Assembly (NCBI RefSeq): GCF_017745275.1
Contig: NZ_JAGHZS010000002.1
Span: forward strand, 545,859 to 609,858
Direction: 5' to 3'
Length of the DNA stretch: 64,000 bases
DNA from: Chitinophaga sp.
GTDB taxonomy: Bacteria > Bacteroidota > Bacteroidia > Chitinophagales > Chitinophagaceae
The position numbers were made by a program, and so were the translations under genes. Below, in pieces: positions 54,427-61,326 of the stretch. Every line of letters begins with the position of its first letter. Positions within the stretch are counted from its first letter, which is position 1. The notes under the pieces were generated by a model that was given only the letters and a program-made list of their open reading frames with translations, searched no databases and had not been told where the DNA came from.

Positions 54427-54624
54427 TCAGCCACAGTCGGATGACGAACACTTCATCGCACATACTATCACATCATGGTCTTCGTCGCAGTAATCACAAT
54501 AGCAAGTACCGTCTTCGGTTTTGGTAGTACCACAGATAGTAACCTCTGGGTTGATGCCACCACCCAGCAGATTTTTCATTTCTACTTTTGATAGTTCCTG
54601 TCCGAGCATTTTGATTGTCTTCAT
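54427..54624 (-). CDS. Cysteine-rich double-glycine peptide precursor, copy 1
   Basis: The precursor has 65 residues. The leader (about 22 residues) reads MLGQELSKVEMKNLLGG, the Bacteroidota double-glycine type (LSKxEMKNLLGG). Cleavage after GG would free a 43-residue core with seven cysteines at core positions 9, 19, 21, 24, 33, 37 and 42, spacing C-x9-C-x-C-x2-C-x8-C-x3-C-x4-C. The core is acidic (CDYCDEDHD). NCBI-type names for this leader class include class I lanthipeptide, but no LanB or LanC gene is present; disulfide formation by the neighbouring VKOR/DsbA protein is more likely. Target and activity are unknown. Confidence 0.88.
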   Translation of the reverse strand: MKTIKMLGQELSKVEMKNLLGGGINPEVTICGTTKTEDGTCYCDYCDEDHDVIVCAMKCSSSDCG

Positions 54625-54698
54625 ATATAATTTGTTTTTTTTTCATTAAGTCGGGGATTGAGCATACTGGCACCCCAACAATTGGAGTTGGCTTGTAG

Positions 54699-54726
54699 TT
54701 GGCCTGGAAACACGTTCCCAGGCCAA
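54699..54726 (-). terminator. Hairpin after precursor copy 2
   Basis: TTGGCCTGGAAAC and GTTCCCAGGCCAA repeat the hairpin seen after copy 1, with one mismatch and a two-base centre, so the real loop is wider. It lies between the two precursor genes and probably trims or attenuates the transcript. Confidence 0.55.
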
Positions 54727-54732
54727 ATGAAA

Positions 54733-54930
54733 TCAGCCACAGTCAGATTCCCAACACCTTACCCCACAATCTATCTCCTGATGGTACTCATCACAGTAAT
54801 CACAATAACATGCACCATCTTCGGTTTTGGTAGTACCGCAGATAGTAACCCCAGGATCGATGCCACCACCCAGCAGATTTTTCATTTCTACTTTTGACAG
54901 TTCTTGTCCGAGCATTTTCATTTTTTTCAT
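54733..54930 (-). CDS. Cysteine-rich double-glycine peptide precursor, copy 2
   Basis: This 65-residue copy keeps the leader almost unchanged (MLGQELSKVEMKNLLGG) and the first core half (VTICGTTKTEDG-A-CYCDYCDE). The second core half differs (YHQEIDCGVRCWESDCG against DHDVIVCAMKCSSSDCG), yet every cysteine keeps its place. That pattern implies selection for the scaffold and change in the exposed part. It is the first precursor in transcription order, 68 bases after the VKOR/DsbA gene. Seven cysteines, an odd number, leave one free or shared between chains. Confidence 0.88.
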   Translation of the reverse strand: MKKMKMLGQELSKVEMKNLLGGGIDPGVTICGTTKTEDGACYCDYCDEYHQEIDCGVRCWESDCG

Positions 54931-54998
54931 ATATAATTTGTTTTTTTATCAGGTCAGGGATTGAGAATACTGGCACCCCAACAATAGCCAGGTTCGAA

Positions 54999-56609
54999 CT
55001 ATTTTAAGAAATACTTTATCTTGTTATATGAATACTCAGCTGGCATTTTATGTCCGTTTACATAAAAACTGGGTGTTCCAAAAATGCCTTCTTTTTTGCA
55101 CCAATGGGACATGGCGGATACCTGTTGCAAAATGGTAGCTGCCTCAATGTTTACATCAAATTTTTGTTTGAAAGCAGTAAAATCTTTCTTCTCGGCCAGG
55201 TACCAATCATCCAACATCGTAAGCAGCAATTTGTGATCTCCTGCATTATAGGCTGCCAGGAACATCTCCACGGGCTTATATTTTTTGTCTTCCGGATTAT
55301 CGTTTACTGCGAAGATTATTCGTACGCGCAGGTCCTTATCAGCATCTAATAATTCATGAATGCTTTTATGAGCCTTACTACATGGCTTACAATATGGGTT
55401 ACATACTTTTATGATTTCATTTTCTGCGGTAGGATTACCTAGTATGATTCCAATTGCCGTTGGGTCTGTAGTGACCGGCAATTGACTGGAAAGAATAGTA
55501 TTCATCACCTTAGAATTTGTATATAATCTGCGAAGTGATAAAGAATAATCCTTACGGCTAACGGTCAGCGAAAAAATCCAGCGCAACCCCATTAAGGATA
55601 ATATTGAAAAGATAAATGCAGGAGAAAAATCTATTAGTGACTTTACATTCACTACGGCTAATCGTTCCCTGTACAGGAATACATTTACACATTCCAGCAA
55701 CAACAGGATATCAGTAATGACACATAGTATGCACCAATGTTTGATGATAACCCATTGTGCCACTATTGAGTAGATGACGAAAGGAAGTGATATGACGGAG
55801 AGTAGGGAAATGATCGACCAGGCTTGTGGTGCTGCAGGATAAAACACCACCAGTAACATGGTCGCGGACATATATAAATAGGTAATACTGCTGAGACTTA
55901 TTATGCCGGCAATTTTCCCATATTTTGAATCCAGCACTGTGGAACATTTACTCTTATTTCCATTATCACCACACATGGCTTTTCCAATCTGGTTTCCCTG
56001 GTCTATTTCCAACAATATCAGTAAAATGCCTACAATAACCCCCAACGTTTTAATAATAAAAGCGGGCGCCAGGAAGCTTAAAATTACGGCGTCTAACGTA
56101 GAAAAATAATTCAGTATGCTATACCCCAGCAAGCAGGTCAGCAGTAATAAGCAGGCAGATGACAGCAGCCGTTTATTACGTTTTTTATGATACCCGATTT
56201 CCCCGGATGCATCATTTTTTTCGGCTACTAATACCACGCCATCCCAACTGTCAAAGAAATCTTTTCTGCTTACTTTATATTTTTTTGAATGGAGATCTAA
56301 ACAGGTAATATATTCGGCATTATGGTTTACCACTACTCTGAATCCCCTGACAGGATAACGGACGTGTGCAATAAATGCCTGTGGCAATTCATCAATATAC
56401 GCTCTGTCTATCTTCATGGTAATATTCTCCACTTTCCATTTGTTCAATAATTCACTAATGGAAAGAATACTTGGATAGCCAGGATGGGACTGTATCTCAT
56501 CTGAAACCGAACTATAAAATGAATTGATATTTAAAGCGTTTAACAGCTGGGACGTTACGACAATACAATCCTCAGCCTTGTTTGTCAGAAGGCGGTTAAT
56601 GAAATTCAT
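54999..56609 (-). CDS. C39-like / vitamin K epoxide reductase / DsbA-type fusion
   Basis: The protein has 536 residues in three parts. Residues 1-130 resemble a C39 peptidase (AEDCIVVTSQLLNAL with Cys 15; YPSILSISELLNKW; DFFDSWDGVVLVAE), but the catalytic His position reads RGFRVVVN, so it is probably inactive. Residues about 150-370 are a VKOR-type membrane domain with SKCSTVLDSKYGKIAG and the redox pair WCILC. Residues about 385-536 are a thioredoxin/DsbA fold with NPYCKPC and a cis-Pro loop FGTPSFYVNG. It should oxidise thiols in the periplasm and pass electrons to quinone. Its place between TlpA and the precursors makes the cysteine-rich peptides its likely substrates. Confidence 0.92.
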   Translation of the reverse strand: MNFINRLLTNKAEDCIVVTSQLLNALNINSFYSSVSDEIQSHPGYPSILSISELLNKWKVENITMKIDRAYIDELPQAFIAHVRYPVRGFRVVVNHNAEYITCLDLHSKKYKVSRKDFFDSWDGVVLVAEKNDASGEIGYHKKRNKRLLSSACLLLLTCLLGYSILNYFSTLDAVILSFLAPAFIIKTLGVIVGILLILLEIDQGNQIGKAMCGDNGNKSKCSTVLDSKYGKIAGIISLSSITYLYMSATMLLVVFYPAAPQAWSIISLLSVISLPFVIYSIVAQWVIIKHWCILCVITDILLLLECVNVFLYRERLAVVNVKSLIDFSPAFIFSILSLMGLRWIFSLTVSRKDYSLSLRRLYTNSKVMNTILSSQLPVTTDPTAIGIILGNPTAENEIIKVCNPYCKPCSKAHKSIHELLDADKDLRVRIIFAVNDNPEDKKYKPVEMFLAAYNAGDHKLLLTMLDDWYLAEKKDFTAFKQKFDVNIEAATILQQVSAMSHWCKKEGIFGTPSFYVNGHKMPAEYSYNKIKYFLK

Positions 56610-56657
56610 AAGTAAAAAATCGTTAAAGTAGAATTACGGAACAGCTTTTGGTCGTTA

Positions 56658-57239
56658 CTATAAATGTCTCAGAACACTATCAATTGCAGGGACTAATATT
56701 TTCTCGAAATGCAGCGAACTTACCTCGGGATTTGAGCTGCCTTCCATGCTCATAAAAGCAATGATACCAGAAGGATTCAAAATAATATTAGTCGGAAATC
56801 CATTCCCTAAGTTGAGCTTGTAACATGCCTCCCTGGATATATGCCTGGGCATAAATGGAAGATGGTATTTTTTCCTGATTACATCGATGATTGAATCATT
56901 CTCAAATGTCAGTGATACGATATTGAAATTTTGGTTTGCATATCTTTCGCTTAGTTTAACAAGATCAGGAAATTCAGTAATACAAGGACGACATTCCGCG
57001 AACCAGAGACTAATCAGACAAACACCTTCTGGCAGCTTAATGCCGGCATTCCTAAATATAGAATCGGCATTGGTTAATTTGAAATAATCCTTTCCTATAA
57101 ACGGTTTAACACGATTTTCCAATAGTTGCACCATCGTCAGTTTTCCGTTTCCGCCGGGAGGTTTTTTGTTGATATTACTTTGTGAATAAGCGGTTGACGT
57201 AAACAGAAAAAAAATGGCAATAGGGTCAATGAGTTTCAT
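56658..57239 (-). CDS. TlpA-like periplasmic thioredoxin
   Basis: This 193-residue protein has a signal peptide (IAIFFLFTSTAYSQ) and a thioredoxin fold of the TlpA/ResA type with active site AECRPC at about residues 91-96 and cis-Pro in GNGFPTNIILNPSG. Such proteins reduce or isomerise disulfides outside the cytoplasm. It is the first gene of the minus-strand set, 48 bases before the VKOR/DsbA fusion, so it could correct wrong disulfides in the peptides or keep the DsbA part in shape. The upstream spacer 57240-57614 is AT-rich, with a possible promoter and a dyad but no gene. Confidence 0.9.
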   Translation of the reverse strand: MKLIDPIAIFFLFTSTAYSQSNINKKPPGGNGKLTMVQLLENRVKPFIGKDYFKLTNADSIFRNAGIKLPEGVCLISLWFAECRPCITEFPDLVKLSERYANQNFNIVSLTFENDSIIDVIRKKYHLPFMPRHISREACYKLNLGNGFPTNIILNPSGIIAFMSMEGSSNPEVSSLHFEKILVPAIDSVLRHL

Positions 57240-57298
57240 AAATGGGCTTATAGTTATTTACAAAATCATAATGGGTTGTCATGTCCTGAAGACTTCAT

Positions 57299-57332
57299 CG
57301 AATATACGGTGTAATTAAATTTCAGTATCAAA
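57299..57332 (-). promoter_or_regulatory. Possible promoter of the peptide cluster
   Basis: Read on the minus strand, TTTG (57329-57332) and TATATTCG (57299-57306) resemble the Bacteroidota -33 TTTG and -7 TAnnTTTG boxes, with one mismatch. The 22-base spacing is a little long. It lies about 60 bases before the TlpA start. Confidence 0.3.
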
Positions 57333-57391
57333 AAATATTAACCTTGATAATTATTAAATCAACTTAATTGTTAATCTCCTGGTAAATTATT

Positions 57392-57428
57392 AAGGATAAT
57401 TACTTTATGTGAAATAGTAATTATCCTT
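57392..57428. promoter_or_regulatory. Perfect 13-base dyad upstream of the peptide cluster
   Basis: AAGGATAATTACT and AGTAATTATCCTT pair perfectly across an 11-base centre. It lies about 60 bases upstream of the possible promoter and 150 before the TlpA gene. No gene ends here, so an operator is more likely than a terminator. Confidence 0.5.
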
Positions 57429-57614
57429 TTAATCATTTATCAAATTAGAAGTTGACTTTATAGTATTTTTTTCATTTGATCACAATGGTATAATGCTAGA
57501 ACAGTTTTCTTATCCTGACTTGTAAAAGGAGAAGTAGTATTGGTATATAGCGGTTAATTTTCCTGTATTCAAGCATTGAAGATATAGCCGCTACAGGCGA
57601 TATTTATTCAGTCT

Positions 57615-58177
57615 TTATCTGCCAATGTTCCTCTCCCAGTTTTTATACAGTTGATTATAGCTGTGAACATGAACCGGCGGATTATTTGGATCATACATCA
57701 TGGTAAGTTCAAGCGCCAACTCAAAAATGTTACCACATATATCGTCATAGTCCTGTGCCAGTCCTACCGCACACGAAAAATCCGGTCTTTATTCTCCTCC
57801 CGTGTGCCAACAAACAGCCCTCCGCCCATGCCAATCCCACCGATTCTAAAAACGCCATATTTCACCCATTCCACTTCCTTTGTCATGTTATATTTATGCG
57901 ATCTTAGTGCACGATCCAGATCATCTAAAGTAAAATCTAACCTATTTTTCACGTCGTCGTATAATGGCTTGTAATCAATATCTGCAACATATCGATACTG
58001 ATACCATTGCGGTATATAATACTTTTCGGCATTAGAAGGGGAATTATCGTGACGAAAAGTAAATACAAAAAGCTTGTACAATGGCGGCAGTTCAATGTTG
58101 TATTGTGCTTCCATTACAGCAATATCAATTCGTTCATCTTGTCTGCGTGTTTTAAAAAGTTCGAATCCTGATTTCAT
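57615..58177 (-). pseudogene. Frameshifted SMI1/KNR4-family gene
   Basis: From the ATG at 58177 the frame gives FELFKTRRQDERIDIAVMEA, PPLYKLFVFTFRHDN, and further on GIGMGGGLFVGTREENKDRI, typical of SMI1/KNR4 proteins, then hits a stop at 57764. In the next frame the sequence goes on sensibly as LAQDYDDICGNIFELALEL, then MMYDPNNPPVHVHSYNQLYK and NWERNIGR, with a stop at 57615. One base is missing near 57770. Intact, the protein would have about 187 residues. It may have been an immunity gene beside the peptide cluster; a sequencing error is the other explanation. Confidence 0.65.
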
Positions 58178-58234
58178 AAATAGTATTGGGAAAAGATAAT
58201 AACTGTGTAACATACTTTATTCGATGAGTATATA

Positions 58235-58249
58235 GCCCCAAGGAGATCA
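58235..58249 (+). repeat. Near copy of the tRNA-Lys 3' end (possible att-like site)
   Basis: GCCCCAAGGAGATCA matches the tRNA-Lys 3' end GTCCCAAGGGGATCA (50101-50115) at 13 of 15 bases in direct orientation. The block between them holds the peptide cluster and two broken genes but no integrase. It may mark the far edge of an old integration; chance is not excluded. Confidence 0.35.
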
Positions 58250-58251
58250 AG

Positions 58252-58288
58252 AAAGCGTGATACATTCTTTCAAATTGTATCACGCTTT
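58252..58288. repeat. Hairpin of the AAAGCGTGAT family in a divergent spacer
   Basis: AAAGCGTGATACA and TGTATCACGCTTT pair perfectly with an 11-base loop and a short T run. Unlike the copies at 4564 and 48403, this one lies between the starts of two divergent genes, where no transcript should end, so it may be a dispersed element or a leftover of an earlier gene order. Confidence 0.7.
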
Positions 58289-58315
58289 TTGTATAAGATA
58301 TATCGGACCATTCTT

Positions 58316-58331
58316 ATTAAGATTTCTTAAT
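58316..58331. promoter_or_regulatory. TTAAGANNTCTTAA dyad before the DUF1016 gene
   Basis: ATTAAGATTTCTTAAT has perfect seven-base arms around TT and is centred 67 bases before the ATG at 58391. The same dyad occurs at 60408 and 60863. It is probably a Crp/Fnr-type site. Confidence 0.5.
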
Positions 58332-58390
58332 CTTGTATTGTTAACCTCAGCGTATAAAATCCTTTTCGCACAAAGACGAATATTGCGTCT

Positions 58391-59374
58391 ATGTTAAGTA
58401 AACAATTTTTGGAGGTAATTCAGTTGATCAAAAATTCTCGCCTTGCCGCGATGAGATCAGTTAATACAGAATTAATCAGCCTCTATTGGAGTATTGGTGA
58501 ATACATTAGTAAGAAAGTGAAATGTGCAGAGTGGGGGCAATCTGTGGTTAATGAGTTAGCAAAGTATATACGATGTAATGAGCCAGAACTTAAGGGGTTT
58601 TCCGACAAGAATTTATGGCGTATGAAACAATTTTATGAGGCATATGAATCTTCTCCGCAACTAATACCCCTATTAAAGGAGGTTACATGGACTAATAATC
58701 TAACTGTTTTTAGTCGTGCTAAATCACAGCATGAACGTGAGTTCTATCTCAAGCTATGTATTCGGGAGAAATATAGTACAAGAGAGTTGGAGCGACAGAT
58801 TAATAGCAGCATTTTTGAACGGACAGTAATTGGCAATTCAAAACTCTCAGCAGTGCTGAGAGAAATTCATCCGAATGTAACTGATACATTTAAAGGTAGT
58901 TATATATTTGATTTTCTAAACCTTCAGGAGTCTTTTAACGAGATCGATCTGCAAAAAGGATTGATAAGACAAATGAAGAATTTCATACTGGAATTAGGAA
59001 AGGATTTTTTATTTGTTGCCGAAGAATACAAGGTCCAGGTCGGAAACTACGATTTTTATATTGATCTATTATTTTATCATAGAGCATTGCAATGTTTGAT
59101 CGCAATTGAGTTAAAGGCAGATAGATTTAAACCAGAGCATATGGGGCAAATCAATTTGTATCTTGAAGCATTGGATAGAGATGTAAAAAACGATAATGAA
59201 AATCCAAGTATTGGCATATTACTCTGTAAAGATAAAGACAAAGAAGTGGTCGAGTATGCACTAAGCCGGTGTATGTCCCCAACGCTTATTGCGGAATATC
59301 AGACCAGGCTTCCCGATAAAAATATACTCCAGAAGAAACTTCATGAGATTTTTGGTGACAATAAAGAATTTTAA
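58391..59374 (+). CDS. DUF1016/YhcG-type PDDEXK nuclease
   Basis: This 327-residue protein has the two parts of the YhcG family: an N-terminal DUF1016 domain (about 1-150; LISLYWSIGEYISKKV, FSDKNLWRMKQFYEAY, WTNNLTVFSRAKSQHEREFYL) and a C-terminal nuclease domain with a PD-(D/E)xK site, Asp in NYDFYIDLLFYHR and ELK in LIAIELKADRFKPEHMGQ. It should cut or bind nucleic acid; members are often linked to defence or restriction-modification loci, but none is next to it. The start at ATG 58391 matches the family. Confidence 0.9.
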   Translation: MLSKQFLEVIQLIKNSRLAAMRSVNTELISLYWSIGEYISKKVKCAEWGQSVVNELAKYIRCNEPELKGFSDKNLWRMKQFYEAYESSPQLIPLLKEVTWTNNLTVFSRAKSQHEREFYLKLCIREKYSTRELERQINSSIFERTVIGNSKLSAVLREIHPNVTDTFKGSYIFDFLNLQESFNEIDLQKGLIRQMKNFILELGKDFLFVAEEYKVQVGNYDFYIDLLFYHRALQCLIAIELKADRFKPEHMGQINLYLEALDRDVKNDNENPSIGILLCKDKDKEVVEYALSRCMSPTLIAEYQTRLPDKNILQKKLHEIFGDNKEF

Positions 59375-59662
59375 GAATCATTAAATTGTGCTAACCGTCA
59401 ATAGCCTTAAATGCTATACTGTATTTCGTTTGATCAATGTTAAGTGATGTCAGGATAAGTGCAATAATTCTGGTTTAAGGTATCCTTTTTCCGCTAACTG
59501 TGTATTAGCAAACAATATTACCTGGTCTCAAGTGAGTAAAAACACTTTATTCGTCCATTAGTTCTCTTTCCATTTCTTCAATTGTGGGAAGTTGATACTT
59601 GCCCTCTCACTGTTTTGGCCTTTAATCTTATTGTTAAACTAGCTGCAAAAGATTGTTATTTG

Positions 59663-59670
59663 TATATTTG
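59663..59670 (+). promoter_or_regulatory. -7 box before the Crp/Fnr gene
   Basis: TATATTTG fits the Bacteroidota -7 consensus TAnnTTTG exactly and lies 18 bases before the ATG at 59689. No good -33 TTG is at the usual distance. The rest of 59375-59688 holds no gene; TTAAGAATCATTAA at 59371-59384 over the upstream stop is half of the local dyad. Confidence 0.45.
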
Positions 59671-59688
59671 GAAATAACAAAAAGGAAA

Positions 59689-60255
59689 ATGAAATTAGCA
59701 GACTACCTGAAACAGGAAATACAATTGTCTGACGATACCATTCAGGCATTAGACGGTTTGTGGGATAGGCAGCGCTTCCCCAAAGGCCATCAGCTGGTAG
59801 GCGCAGGTAGTCATTCAAAAAAAGTATTTTATATTGAAAAGGGACTGGCGCGAATATATTACCTCAATGACGGAAAAGATATTACACAATTTTTCTTCGA
59901 TGAAACATCGTTCTACACGCCCATCGAAAATGTATTTTTGAATGAATACCATCCTTATTATCTTGAATTATTGGAAGACAGTATCGTCAGAACCGCAGAT
60001 TTTTCAAGGATCGAAGAACTGTTAGACACAAATGTGAAGTTGCAACGGTTCCTTCGCTATATAATAGTAGGGACAATAAAAAAGCTTGCCGATCGCTTGC
60101 GTTCGGTACAGCTTCAAACCGCACAGGACAGATACAGAATACTGCTTGAAACCCATCCTGATATTCTTTTGCGTGTTCCGCTTGGACATATCGCTTCTTA
60201 TCTCGGCATTACACAACAAACGCTTAGCGTTATTAGAGCTAAGAAGCCCAAATAA
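59689..60255 (+). CDS. Crp/Fnr-family transcriptional regulator
   Basis: The product has 188 residues. A cyclic-nucleotide-binding-type beta barrel fills about residues 20-125 (GHQLVGAGSHSKKVFYIEKGLARIYYL in parts) and a winged helix the end (VPLGHIASYLGITQQTLSVIRAKK). It has no cysteine cluster, so it is not an oxygen-sensing Fnr. I start at the ATG at 59689, since the twelve residues upstream belong to the promoter area. Dyads TTAAGANNTCTTAA before three nearby genes are its likely sites; this is inference. Confidence 0.9.
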   Translation: MKLADYLKQEIQLSDDTIQALDGLWDRQRFPKGHQLVGAGSHSKKVFYIEKGLARIYYLNDGKDITQFFFDETSFYTPIENVFLNEYHPYYLELLEDSIVRTADFSRIEELLDTNVKLQRFLRYIIVGTIKKLADRLRSVQLQTAQDRYRILLETHPDILLRVPLGHIASYLGITQQTLSVIRAKKPK

Positions 60256-60407
60256 AATCTTCAGCTCAAAAATCACTTTTAAGAATTCCCCCAAAAATTT
60301 GTCAAAAGGAGTTAGCGCTTTATATATACTTGTAAAGATATATTTGCATCAGAAGGCAAATGATGTCTTTTAAATTTTTGACAAATATTTCCCCACTCAA
60401 GACCATT

Positions 60408-60425
60408 TTTTAAGAATTCTTAAAA
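60408..60425. promoter_or_regulatory. 18-base palindrome before the reductase-like gene
   Basis: TTTTAAGAATTCTTAAAA is a perfect palindrome centred 56 bases before the ATG at 60473. Its core is TTAAGANNTCTTAA, shared with 58316 and 60863. A half copy, TTTTAAGAATTC, lies at 60277-60288 after the Crp/Fnr gene. Confidence 0.6.
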
Positions 60426-60472
60426 GCTATCTCGTAAACGATTAGCAGTTTTGTAGCATAAAATTTTATGTG

Positions 60473-60868
60473 ATGCAAAACAGCGAATTGAATCAATATA
60501 AACATAGTGTATTCGTTGCCGATCATGAAGGTATCGATATTGGGTTCCCTGAAATTGTGGAATTGCTGAAATATGTGCCACCGTCCAGCATGCATATTTC
60601 TCTTTTATACATTTCTAAAAGTGCTGATTTTATTTTTAGAAGAGAATTAAAAGTGCTTGCAAAGCGCTTTCCTGCCACATTTATTGCCTATTACAATAGA
60701 ATGTTGCAGCAAGAAACAATAGAAATGATTATCAATACCAACACAAAGCCTGAAATAGAATTTTTTTTGTCTGTAAACGAAGAATTGCAAGTAACGATCT
60801 TAGACAAGTTACAGTTTTTGAACATAGATATTGAAAATATTCATTTTCTAAATGCCCGCAATTTTTAA
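60473..60868 (+). CDS. Stand-alone NAD-binding-domain-like fragment of a flavodoxin reductase
   Basis: This 131-residue protein resembles only the C-terminal NAD(P)-binding half of ferredoxin/flavodoxin reductases (HISLLYISKSADFIFRRELK, then LKVLAKRFPATFIAYYN, and near the end LQFLNIDIENIHFLNARNF, like the usual GVP-ENIHxExF ending). The FAD-binding half is absent and the usual G-x-G-x-x-P loop reads EGIDIGFPE, so normal hydride transfer is doubtful. The start is the ATG at 60473, with a GTG just before. It may be a decayed or reused domain. It lies between two dyads of the local regulatory type. Confidence 0.5.
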   Translation: MQNSELNQYKHSVFVADHEGIDIGFPEIVELLKYVPPSSMHISLLYISKSADFIFRRELKVLAKRFPATFIAYYNRMLQQETIEMIINTNTKPEIEFFLSVNEELQVTILDKLQFLNIDIENIHFLNARNF

Positions 60869-60880
60869 GATATCTTAAAA
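60863..60880. promoter_or_regulatory. 18-base palindrome before the DUF2147-like gene
   Basis: TTTTAAGATATCTTAAAA is a perfect palindrome that includes the stop codon of the gene before it and is centred about 66 bases before the ATG at 60938. It shares the core TTAAGANNTCTTAA with 60408 and 58316. Confidence 0.6.
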
Positions 60881-60937
60881 GTACTGCCGATTTTTTGAAT
60901 TTTCTTTGTAGTGTAAAAACATTAAAATAATCAAATC

Positions 60938-61270
60938 ATGAAAAAAGTATTATCCTGCCTGGTAATGATGTTTATAACAGTCATTGGTTTTGCTCAATCC
61001 GGCAATGATAATTTTGCGGGTAAATGGAAAACCGAAGAAGGTGTTATTATTACCATTTCCAATAACAGTGGAAAAATTGCAGGTATGGATCCCAAAGGTC
61101 GTCCAACGCTTTACAATGTACGTTTTGAAAAAAATGAGTGGAAGGGAACAGTAGAAAACCACGAAACCGGCCAAAAGGGAAATTGTGAAATTTACAGGGA
61201 GGGAAAAAAGCTGAAAATTGTAGCGCATAAAGGCATTTTTTCAAAAACCATGTACTGGATAGAACAGTAA
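60938..61270 (+). CDS. Small secreted DUF2147-like protein
   Basis: The protein has 110 residues with a signal peptide (MMFITVIGFAQ). The mature part follows the DUF2147 layout in short form: NFAGKWKTEEGVIITISNNSG, then DPKGRPTLYNVRFEKNEWKG and a C-terminal KTMYWIEQ in place of the usual R-x-W-x-R ending. DUF2147 proteins are beta-barrel, lipocalin-like and of unknown role. It stands 69 bases after the reductase-like gene with its own palindromic operator. Confidence 0.75.
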   Translation: MKKVLSCLVMMFITVIGFAQSGNDNFAGKWKTEEGVIITISNNSGKIAGMDPKGRPTLYNVRFEKNEWKGTVENHETGQKGNCEIYREGKKLKIVAHKGIFSKTMYWIEQ

Positions 61271-61326
61271 GCACCGAAAATTGTTTACTTATAAATTCAA
61301 TTTATTTATTTCTAAATTCAATGTAT

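Larger units (their letters stand above)
54391..54998 (-). repeat. Tandem 306-base duplication carrying the peptide precursor gene
   Basis: Two direct copies with a period of 306 bases each contain leader, precursor gene and 3' hairpin. Shared landmarks include CACCCCAACAAT upstream of each gene, ATATAATTTGTTTTTTT before each start and GGCCAAATGAAATCAGCCAC across each stop. Copy 1 spans about 54391-54690 and copy 2 about 54699-54998. The second half of the core-coding part differs far more than the rest. Confidence 0.85.

Noticed and set aside
54427..54930. Reading the precursors as lanthipeptides
   Set aside because: The leader class is shared with some lanthipeptides, but no dehydratase or cyclase gene is present and a disulfide oxidase is.
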